64,000 bases of DNA from Tenrec ecaudatus. Lineage: Eukaryota; Chordata; Mammalia; Afrosoricida; Tenrecidae. This document shows, one piece after another, positions 1 to 8,708 of this stretch (its first letter is position 1; each line of letters starts with the position of its first letter). The stretch spans positions 62,001-126,000 of the forward strand of contig NW_027459175.1 of assembly GCF_050624435.1 (NCBI RefSeq). The letters are read 5' to 3'. Both the position numbers and the translations under genes were made by a program. Under the pieces are notes generated by a model, which ran no database searches, was not told the origin of the DNA, and saw only the letters and a program-made list of their open reading frames with translations.

Positions 1-3000
1 TTTGGCAGCCCCAGGCCTGGAGCGCCCCAGCCCTTAGTCTTTTGGAGCCCCAGGCCTGGGGCGCCCCAGCCCTTAGGATTAGGGAGCCCCAGGCCTGGGA
101 CGCCGCAGCCCTTAGTCTTTGGAAGCCTCAGGTCTGTTTCGCGCCAGCCCTTAGGAATTGGGAGCCCCAGGCCTGGTGCACCCCAACCCTTAGGCTTTGG
201 GAGCCCAGGTCTGTGGGGCCCCAGGCCTTAGGCTTTGGTAGCCCCATGGCTGGGGCGCCCCAGCGTTTAGGCTTAGGGGGCCACAGGCCTGGGGCGCTCC
301 AGCTGTTAGGCTTTGTGAGCCCCAGGCCTGGGGCGCCCCAGCCCTTAGTCTTAGGGAGCCCCACGCCTGGTGCGTCCCAGCCTTTAAGCTAAGGGAGCAC
401 CTGGCCTGGGACGCCCCAGCCCTTAGGCTTAGGTAGCCCCAGGCCTGGGTCGCCCCTGCTCTTAGGCTTAGGGAGCCCCACGCCTGAGGCGCCCCAGCTC
501 TTAGGCTTAGGGAGCCCCAGGCCTGGGACCCCCCAGCACTTAGTCTTCGAAACCTCAGGTCTGGGGCGCCCCAGCCCTTAGGCTTAGGGAGACCCAGGCC
601 TGGGACGCATCAGCCCTTAGTCTTAGGGGGCCCCAGGCCTGGGCGTCCCAGCCCTTAAGCTTAGGGCGCCCCAGGCCTAGGGCTCCCCAGCCCATAGTTT
701 TGGGTAGCCCCATGCCTGGGGCGCCCCAGCCCTTATTCTTGGGAGCCCCAGGCCTGGGGCACCCCAGCCCTTAGGCTTTGGAACACCAGGCTTGTGGCGC
801 CCCAGCCCTTAGGCTTTGGGAGGCGAAGGCATTGGGAGCCCCAGCTCTTAGGCTTAGGGAGCCCTAGGCCTGGGTTGCCCCAGCCCTTAGGCTTTGGAAC
901 CCCAGGCCTGGGGCGCCCCAGCACTTAGGTTTTGGTAGCCCCATGCCTGGGGCGCCCCAGCACTTATGCTTTGGGAGCCCCATGCCTGGGGCGACCCAGC
1001 CCTTAGTCTTGGGAGCCCCAGGCCTGCGGCGCCCCAGCCCTTAGGCTTAGGGATCCCCAGGCCTGGGACACCCCAGCCCTTAGGCTTTGGCAGCCCCAGT
1101 CCTGGAGTGCCCCAGCCCTTAGTCTTTGGGAGTCCCAGGCCTGGAGCGCCCCGGAACTTAAGCTTTTGGAGCCCCACGCCTGGGGTGTCCCAGCCCTTAG
1201 GCTTAGGGTGCGTCAAGCATGGGGTGCCCCAGCCCTTAGGCCTTGGGAGCCCCAGGCCAGGGGCGCCCCAGCTCTTAGGCTTAGGGAGCCGAAGTTTTGG
1301 GGGCCCCTTTCCCTTAGGTTTTGGGAGACCCAGGCCTGGGGCGCCCCAGCCCTTAGGCTTAGGGAGGACCTGGCCTGTGTCGCCCCAGCACTTAGGTTTG
1401 GGACCCCAGGCCTGGGGCGCACCAGCACTTAGGCTTTGGAACACCAGGCTTGTGGCGACCCAGCCCTTAGGCTTTGGGAGCCGAAGGCATGGGGAGCCCC
1501 AGCCCTTAGGCTTAGGGAGCCCAAGGCCTGGGGCGCCCCAGCCCTTAGTCTTAGGGAACCCCAGGCCTGTGTCGCCCCAGCCCATAGGATAGGGAGCCCC
1601 TACTTTGGGCGCCCCAGCCCTTAGCCTTAGGGAGCCCCTGGCCTGGGACGCCCCGGCCCTTAGGCTTAGGGAGTCCCCAGCCGGGAGCACCCCAACCCTT
1701 AGGCTAAGGGAGCCCCAGGCCTGGGGAGACCCAGCCCTTAGGCTTAGGGAGGCCCAAGCCGGGGCCACCCCATCCCTTAGGCTTTGGGAGCCCCAGGCCT
1801 GCGGCGACCCAGCCCTTAGGCTTTGGGAGCCCCAGGCCTGCGGCACCCCATCCCTTCGGCTTAGCGAGACCCAGGCCTGGGGTGCCCCAAGCCTTAGGCT
1901 TATGGAGCCCCAGGCCTGGAGCGCCCAGCCCTTAGGATTAGCGATCTCCAGGCCAGTGGAGCCCCATCCTTTAGGTTTGGGGTTCCCCAGGCCTGGGGAA
2001 ACCCAGCCATTAGGCTTTGGGTGCCCCAGGCCTGGGGCGCCCCAGACCTTAGGATTATGGAGCCCCAGGCCTGGGGCGCCCCAGCCCTTAGGCTTGGGAA
2101 CCCTATGCCTGGGGCGACCCAGCCCTTAGGCTTAGCGAGCTCCAGGCCTGGGGAGCCCCAGCCTTTAGGCTTTGGGAGCCCCAGGCCTGGGGCGCCCCAG
2201 CCCTTAGGCTTATGGAGCCCTAGGCCAGGGGCTCCCCAGCCCTTAGGAATTGGGAGCCCTAGGCCTGGGGCGCTCAGGCCCTTAGGATTTGGGAGCCCCA
2301 GGGCTCGGGCGCCCGAACCCTTAGGCTTTTTGAGCCCCAGGTCTGGGGCGCCCCTTTCCCTTCTGTTTTGGGAGCCCCAGTCCTGGGGCGCCATAGCCCT
2401 TAGTCTTAGGGAGGCCTAGGCCTGGGGCGCCCCAGGCCTTAGGCTTTGGAACCCTAGTCCTGGGGCACCCCAGCCCGTAGGCTTTTGTAGCCCCAGGCTG
2501 GGGCGCCCCAGCCCTTAGGCTTAGGGAGTCCCAGGCCCGGGCGCCCCGGCCTGTAGGATTTGGTAGCCCCATGCTTGGGCGCCCCAGTCCTTAGGCTTAG
2601 GGAGTCCCAGGCCCGGGGTGCCCCAGCCCTTAGGCTCAGGCAGCCCCAGCCCCGGGGCTCCCCAGCCCTTAGGATTTTGAGCCTCAGGCCTGGGGCGCCC
2701 GAGCCCTTAGGCTTTGGGAGCCGCAGGTCAGGAGGCCCCATTCCCTTTGGTTTTGGGAGCCCCAGTCCTGGGGCGCCGCAACCCTTAGGATAAGGGAGGA
2801 CCTGGCCTGTGTCGCCCCAGCCTTTTGGATTTGGGAGCCCCAGGCCTGGGGCGCCCCAGCCCTTAGGCTTTAGGAGCCCCAGGCCTGGGGCGGCCCAGAC
2901 CTTAGGCTTTGGGAGCCTCAGGCCTGCGGCGCCCCAGCCCTTAGGATTTGGGAGCCCCAGGCCTGCGGCGCACCAGCCCTTAGGCTTAGCGAGCCCCAGG

Positions 3001-3300
3001 CCTTAGGCTTTGGGAGCCCCAGGCCTGAGGAGCCCCAGTCCTTAGTCTTGGGGAGCCCCAGGCCTGGGGTGCCCCAGCCCTTAGGCTTAGGGAGCGAAGG
3101 CCTGGGGCGCCCCAGCCCTTAGGATAAGGGAGGACCTGGCCTGGGTCGCCCCAGCCCTTTGGATTTGGGAGCCCCAGGCCTGGGGCGCCCCAGCCCTTAG
3201 GTTTTGGGAGCCCCAGGCCTGGGTCGCCCCAGCCCTTAGGCTTTGGGAGCCTCAGGCCTGGGGCGCCCCAGCCCTTAGGATTTGGGAGCCCCAGGCCTGT
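1..3300. repeat. Diverged satellite block, left edge
   Basis: No gene is present. The block holds monomers with many substitutions and small indels. It includes the first copy of a block marked by GGGACGCCGCAG near 98, a GGGACGCATCAG marker at 602, a CTGGCCTGTGTCGCC marker near 1370 and a CTTTTTGAGCC marker at 2324. These same markers recur later inside the higher-order repeats, so this segment contains older relatives of those units. Reading frames here, including a 319-residue frame on the minus strand at 887-1846, are products of the 39-bp period. Confidence 0.9.
2980..3002 (+). repeat. 23-bp short monomer (type example)
   Basis: Measured from TTAGG to the next TTAGG this monomer is 23 bp instead of 39. 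It reads TTAGGCTTAGCGAGCCCC, then AGGCC, and then the next TTAGG begins. The missing 16 bp include the whole GCGC palindrome. The form also carries GCGAGCC in place of GGGAGCC. The same short form, usually followed by a monomer with GGGAACCC, recurs dozens of times, for example near 5140, 7390, 9475, 20300, 22665, 25420, 33580, 43330, 51355 and 63545. Confidence 0.9.
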
Positions 3301-3795
3301 GGCGCCCAGCCCTTAGTCTTAGGGAGCTCTAGGCCTGGGACGCCGCAGCCCTTAGTCTTTGGAAGCCTCAGGTATGTTGCGCCCCAGCCCTTAGGATTTG
3401 GGAGCCCCAGGCCTGGGGCGCCCCAACCCTTAGGCTTTGGGAGCCCCAGGTCTGTAGGGCCCCAGGCCTTAGGCTTTGGGAGCCCCAGGCCAGGGGCGTG
3501 CCAGCCTTAGGCTTTGGTAGCCCCATGCCTCGGGCGCCCCAGCGCTTAGGATTATGGGGCCACAGGCCTGGGCGCTCCAGCCCTTAGGCTGTCGGAGCCC
3601 CAGGTCTGAGGCGCACCAGCCCTTAGGATTAGGGAGCCCCACGCCTGGGGCGCCCCAGCCCTTAGGCTTAGGGAGCCCCTGGCCTGGGGCACCACAACCT
3701 TTAGGCTTATGGAGCCCCAGGCCTGGGGTGCCCCAGCCCTTAAGCTAAGGGAGCACCTGGCCTGGGGAGCCCCAGCCCTTAGTCTTAGGGAGCCC
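3301..3795. repeat. ~0.49-kb block, copy of a 1,160-bp-spaced repeat
   Basis: This block starts near CTTAGTCTTAGGGAGCTC and runs through the GGGACGCCGCAG marker to the CTAAGGGAGCACCTGG marker. It matches 4461-4955 at an offset of 1,160 bp with many substitutions. A third relative lies near 61-420 at an offset of 3,240 bp. The divergence is clearly higher than in the 16-33 kb duplications, so these are older copies. Confidence 0.75.
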
Positions 3796-4460
3796 CAGGC
3801 CTGTGGCGCCCCAGCCTTTAGGCTTTGAGAGCGCCAGGCCTGGGGCGCCCCAGCCCTTAGGATTTGGGACCCTAGTCCTGGGGCGCCACAGCCCTTAGGC
3901 TTAGGGAGCACCTGGCCAGGGGACCCCAGCACTTAGGCTTAGGGACTCCCAGGCCGGGGGGCCCCAGAACTTAGGCTTTGGGAGCTCCAGGCCAGTGGCG
4001 CCCCAGCCATTAGGTCTTGGAAGCCTCAGGCCTGGGGCTTCACAGCCGTTAGGCTAAGGAGCCCCTGACTGGGGCGCCCCAGCCCTTCGGATTAGGGAGC
4101 CCCAGGCTTGGGACTCCCCAACCCTGAGGTTGGGAAGCCCCAGGCTTGGAGCGCACTAGGCCTTAGGCTTAGGAAGCCCCAGGCCCGGGACGCCCCATCC
4201 CTTAGGCGAAGGGAGCCCCAGGCCCGGGGCTCCCCAGCCCTTAGGTTTTGGAGCCCCAGGCCAGGGCTGCCCCAGCCGTTAGGCTTAGGGAGCCCCAGGC
4301 TCGGGGCTCCCAAACCCTTAGGCTTTGGGAGCCCTAGGCCTGGGTCACCCCAGCTTTTAGGCTTAGGGAGACCCAAGCCTGGGGCGCCCCTGGCCTTAGG
4401 TTTTGGGAGCCCCAAGCCTGGGGCGCCCCAGCCCTTAGGCTTAGGGAGCCCCAAGCCTGT
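3796..4460. repeat. Satellite linker between 0.49-kb block copies
   Basis: Ordinary 39-bp monomers with no gene. The segment includes a run of monomers with GGCCCGGG in place of GGCCTGGG and monomers with missing bases. The region 4080-4450 resembles 38190-38640 and 40200-40650 in monomer order, including GTTGGGAAGCCCCAGGCTTG and a GGCGAAGGG variant, so it is an older relative of the 2-kb duplication there. Confidence 0.7.
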
Positions 4461-4955
4461 GGCGCTCAGCCCTTAGTCTTAGGGAGCTCCAGGCCTGGGA
4501 CGCCGCATACCTTAGTTTTTGGAAGACTCTGGTCTGTTGCGCCCCAGCCCTTAGGATTCTGGAGCCCCAGGCCTGGGGTGCCCCAACCCTTAGGCTTTGG
4601 GAGCCCCAGGTCTGTGGGGACCCAGGCCTTAGGCTTTGGGAGCCCCAGGCCAGGGGCACGCCAGCCTTAGTCTTTGGTAGCCCCATGCCTGGGACGCCCC
4701 AGCGCTTAGGCTTAGGGGGCCACAGGCCTGGGGCGCTCCAGCCCTTAGGCTTTGGGAGCACCAGGCCTTGGGCGCCCCAGCCCTTAGGCTTAGGGAGCCC
4801 CACGCCTGGGGCGCCCAAGCCCTTAGGCTTAAGGAGCCCCTGGCCTGGGGCACCACAGCCCGTAGGCTTATGGAGCCCCCGGCCTGGGGCGCCCCAGCCC
4901 TTAAGCTAAGGGAGCACCTGGCCTGGGGAGCCCCAGCCCTTAGGCTTAGGGAGCC
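4461..4955. repeat. ~0.49-kb block, second copy at 1,160-bp offset
   Basis: This block is paralogous to 3301-3795. The marker GGGACGCCGCA falls at 4498, compared with 3338 in the first copy. It diverges at many sites, for example CATACC in place of CAGCCC. After about 4955 the order of variants departs from the first copy. Confidence 0.75.
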
Positions 4956-6300
4956 CCAGGCCTGGGACGCCCCAGCACTTAGCCTTCGAAACCTCAGGTC
5001 TGGGGCGCCCCAGCCCTTAGGCTTAGGGAGACCCAGACCTGGGACGCATTAGCCCTTAGGCTTAGGGGGCCCCAGGCATGGGGCGACCCAGCCCTTAAGC
5101 TTAGGGCTCCCCAGGCCTGGGGTGCCCCAGCCCTTAGGCTTAGCGAGCCCCTGGCCTTAGGCTTTGGGAACCCTAGGCCTGGGGCACCCCAGCCCTTAGG
5201 CTTTGGGAGCCCCGTGCCTGGGGCGCCGCAGCTCTTAGCCTTTGGGAGCCCCAGGCTTTTGGCGCCACAGTCCTTAGGTTTAGGAAGCCCCAGGCCCGGG
5301 GCACCCCAACATTTAAACTTAGGGAGCCCCAGGCCCAGGGCTTCCCAGCCCTTGGGATTTGGGAGCCCCTGGGCCTGTGGAGCCCCAGCCCTTAGGCTTA
5401 GGGAGCCCAGGCCTGGAGCGCCCCAGACTTTAGTCTTAGGGAGCCCCAGTCCTGGGGCGCCACAGTCCTTAGTCTTAGGGAGGCCCAGGCCTGGGTCGCC
5501 CCATCCCTTAGGCTTTGGAACCCCAGTCCTGGGGCGCCCCAGCCCGTAGGCTTTGGTAGCCCCAGGCTGGGGCGCCCCAGCCCTTAGGCTTAGGGCGTCC
5601 CAGGCCCGGGCAGCCCCAGCCCTTAGGCTTTGGGAGCCCCAGGCCTGGGGAGCCCCAACCCTTAGGCTTTGGGAGCCCCGTGCCTGCGGCCCTCCAGCCC
5701 TTTGGCTTTGGGAGCCCCAGGCTTGTTGCGCCCCAGTCCTTAGGCTTAGGACGCCCCACGCCCGGGCGCCCCAACACTTAGGCTTAGGAAGCCCCAGGAT
5801 TGGGGCGCCCCAGCCTTTAGGCTTAGGGAGCCCCAAGCCTGGGGCGCCAAAGCCCTTAGGCTGTGGGAGACCCAGGCCTGGGGAGCCCCAGACCTTAGTC
5901 TTTGGGAGCCCCAGGCCTGGGACGCCCCAGCCCTTAGGCTTAGGGAGCCAGGGCCTGGGGCGCCCCAGCCCTTATGCTTAGGGAGCCCCAGGCCTGGGCG
6001 CACCAGCACTTAGGATAAGGGAGCCCCAGGTGGGCGCCCCAGCCTTTAGGCTTAGGGAGCCCTAGGCCTTGGACTCCCCAGCCCTTAGGATTAGGGAGCC
6101 CCAAGCCTGTGGTGCCCTAGCCCCGAGGCTTTGGGAGCCCCGGGCCTAGGGTGCTCCAGCCCTTAGGCTTTGGGTACCCAGGCCTGGGGCGGCCCAGCCC
6201 TAAGGCTTTCGGAGTCCCAGGTCTGGGGGGCCCCAGCCCTTAGGCTTTGGGAGCCCCAGTTCTGGGGCAACCCAGCCCTTAGGCTTAGGGAGCCCCAGGC

Positions 6301-6456
6301 CTGTGGCGCCTCAGCCTTTAAGCTTTGAGAGCGCCAGGTCTGGCGCGCCCCAGCCCTTAGGCTTTGGGAGCCCCAGGCCTGTGGCGCCTCAGCCTTTAAG
6401 CTTTGAGAGCGCCAGGCCTGGAGCGCCCCAGCCCTTAGGCTTTGGGAGCCCCAGGC
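6301..6456. repeat. Local 78-bp (two-monomer) tandem duplication
   Basis: Copies 6301-6378 and 6379-6456 both begin CTGTGGCGCCTCAGCC and both carry the AAGCTTTGAGAGCGCC variant. The offset is exactly 78 bp, which is two monomers. Few substitutions separate the copies, so this is a recent local event within an otherwise diverged region. Confidence 0.88.
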
Positions 6457-6550
6457 CTGGAGTGCCCCAGCCCTTAGGATTTGGGACCCCAGTCCTGGGG
6501 CACCACAGCCTTTAGGCTTCGGGAGCACCTGGCCAGGGGCGCCCCAGCCC

Positions 6551-6589
6551 TTAGGCTTAGGGAGCCCCAGGCCTGGGGCGCCCCAGCCC
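6551..6589 (+). repeat. Reference A-type monomer (CTTAGGG form)
   Basis: This is a clean 39-bp copy of the A-type consensus, measured from one TTAGG to the next. It reads TTAGG, CTTAGGG, AGCC, then the overlapping palindromes around AGGCCT and GCGC, then AGCCC. Its first 12 bases are two telomere-like hexamers, TTAGGC followed by TTAGGG. It serves as a type copy for the whole array. A-type and T-type monomers are interspersed throughout. Confidence 0.95.
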
Positions 6590-8630
6590 TTAGGCTTAGG
6601 GAGCCCCAGGCCTGGGCGCCCCAGCCCTAAGGCTTAGGGACTCCCAGGCCTGGGGGCCACAGCCCTTAGGCTTAGGGAACCCCTGGCCTGGGTTACCCCA
6701 GACCTTAGGCTCTGGGAGCCCCAGGCCTCGGCCGCCCCAGGCATTAGGTTTTGGGAGCCCCAGGCCTGTGGCGCCCCAGCCGTTAGGCTGGGAGCCCCAT
6801 GCCTGAGGCGCCCCAGCGCTTAGGCTTAGCAAGCCCCAGGCCTTAGGCTTTGGGAACCCTAGGCCTGGGGCGCCCCAGCCCTTAGGCTTTGGGAGCCCCG
6901 TGCCTGGGGCGCCGCAGCTCTTAGGTTTTGGGAGCCCCAGGCTTGTGGCGCCCAGGTCCTTAGGCTTAGGAAGCCCCAGGCCCGGGGCGCCCCAACACTT
7001 AGGCTTAGGGAGCCCAGGCCTGGAGCGCCCCAGACTTTAGTCTTAGGGAGCCCCAGTCCTGGGGCGCCACAGCCCTTAGTCTTAGGGAGGCTCAGGCCTT
7101 GGTCGCCCCATCCCTTAAGCTTTGGGACATAAGGCCTGGGGTGCCCCAGCCCTTAGGCTTTGGAACCCCAGTCCTGGGGCTCGCCAGTCCGTAGGCTTTG
7201 GTAGCCCCAGGCTGGGGCGCCCCAGCCCTTAGGCTTAGGGAGTCCCAGGCCCGTGGCGCCCCAGCCCTTCGGCTTTGGTAGCTCCAGGCCTGGGGCGCCC
7301 CAGCCCTTAGGATTTGGGAGCTCCAGGCCTGGGGCGCCCCAGCCCTTAGGCTTGGGAGCCCTAGGCCTGGGGCGCCCTAGCCCTTAGGCTTAGCGAGCCC
7401 CAGGCCTTAGGCTTTGGGAACCCTAGGCCTGGGGCGCCCCAGCCCTTAGGCTTTGGGAGCCCCGTGCCTGGGGAGCCCCAGCCCTTTGGCTTTGGGAGCC
7501 CCAGGCTTGTTGCGCCCCAGTCCTTAGGCTTAGGAAGCCCAAGGCCCAGGGCGCCCCGACACGTAGGCTTAGGGAAACCCTGGCTTGGGTCTCCCCAGCC
7601 TTTAGGCTTAGGGAGCCCCAGGCCTGGGGCGCCACAGCCCTTAGGCTGTGGGAGACACAGGCCTGGGCAGCCCCAGGCCTTTGTCTTTGGGAGCCCCAGG
7701 CCTGGGGCGCCCCAGCCCTTAGGCTTCGGGAGCCAAGTCTTGGGGTGGCCCAGCCCTTAGACTTAGGGAGCACAAGGCCTGGGGTGCCCCAGGCCTTAGG
7801 CTTTGGGAGCCCCAGGCCAGGGGCGCCCCAGCCCTTAGGCTTTGGTAGCCCCATGCCTGGGGCGCCCCAGCGCTTAGGGTTAGGGAGCCACAGGCCTGGG
7901 GCACTCAAGCCCTTAGGCTTTGGGAGCCCCAGGCCTGGGGCGCCCCATCCCTTTGGATTAGCGAGACCCAGGCCTGGGGCTCCCCAACCCTTAGGCTTAG
8001 GGAGCCCCAGGCCTGGGGCGCCCCAGCCCTTAGGCTTGGGAACCCTAGGCCTGGAGCGACCCAGCCCTTAGGCTTAGCGAACTCCATGCCTGGGGAGCCC
8101 CAGCCTTTAGGCTTAGGGAGCCCAACACCTGGGGAACCCCAGTCCTTAGACATTGGGAGCCCTAGGCCTGGGGCTCCCCAGCCCTTGTGCTTATGGAGCC
8201 CTTGGCCAGGGGCTCCCCAGCCCTTAGGCATTGGGAGCCCTAGGCCTGGGGCGCTCAGGCCCTTAGGATTTGGGAGCGCCAGGCCTCGGGCGCCCGAGCC
8301 CTTAGGCTTTTTGAGCCCCAGGTCTGGGGCGCACCTTTCCCTTCGGTTTTGGGAGCCCAAGTCCTGGGGCGCCACAGCCCTTAGTCTTAGGGAGGCCCAG
8401 GCCTGGGGCGCCCCAACCCTTAGGCTTTGGAACCCCAGTCCTGGGGCGCCCCAGCCCGTAGGCTTTTGTAGACCAAAGCTAGGGCGCCCCAGCCCTTAGG
8501 CTTAGGGAGTCCCAGGCCCGGGGCGTCCCGGCCCTTAGGCTTTGGGAGCCCCAGGCCCGGGTGCCCCAGCCTTAGCCTTAGGATGCCCCAAGCCCGTGGC
8601 ACCCCAGCCCTTAAGTTTTGGGAGCCCCAG

Positions 8631-8708
8631 GCCCGGGGTGCCCCTGCTCTTAGGCTTAGGGAGCCCCAGGCCCGGGGTGCCCCTGCTCTTAGGCTTAGGG
8701 AGCCCCAG
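8631..8708. repeat. Two adjacent identical 39-bp monomers
   Basis: Monomers 8631-8669 and 8670-8708 appear identical, including the shared unusual bases GCCCGGGGTG and CCCTGCTC. Adjacent monomers in this region normally differ at several sites, so this pair marks a recent single-monomer duplication. Confidence 0.9.

Larger units (their letters stand above)
4956..8600. repeat. Diverged satellite block
   Basis: No gene is present. The segment holds mixed A- and T-type monomers, several 23-bp short monomers (near 5140, 6830 and 7390) and a 36-bp monomer near 6012. The GGGACGCATTAG marker is at 5041 and the CTTTTTGAGCC marker at 8305. The surroundings of 8305 match those of 2324 and 13967, giving block spacings of 5,981 and 5,662 bp. 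The 280-residue minus-strand frame at 4994-5836 is a product of the repeat period. Confidence 0.88.

Noticed and set aside
887..1846. A 319-residue minus-strand frame resembling a proline- and glycine-rich repeat protein
   Set aside because: The residue pattern is dictated by the DNA monomer and changes type where small indels shift frame. Other frames over the same bases are equally open.
4994..5836. A 280-residue minus-strand frame
   Set aside because: Same cause: 39-bp period with stop-free frames and no protein features beyond the repeat.
6551..6589. An Sp1 GC box from GGGGCGCCCC
   Set aside because: The Sp1 core needs GGGCGG. Here GCG is followed by CCCC, so the motif is absent from the consensus.
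6551..6628. A strong G-quadruplex-forming repeat
   Set aside because: G runs exist on both strands but are separated by loops of about 12-14 bases and compete with perfect palindromes, so a stable quadruplex is not well supported.
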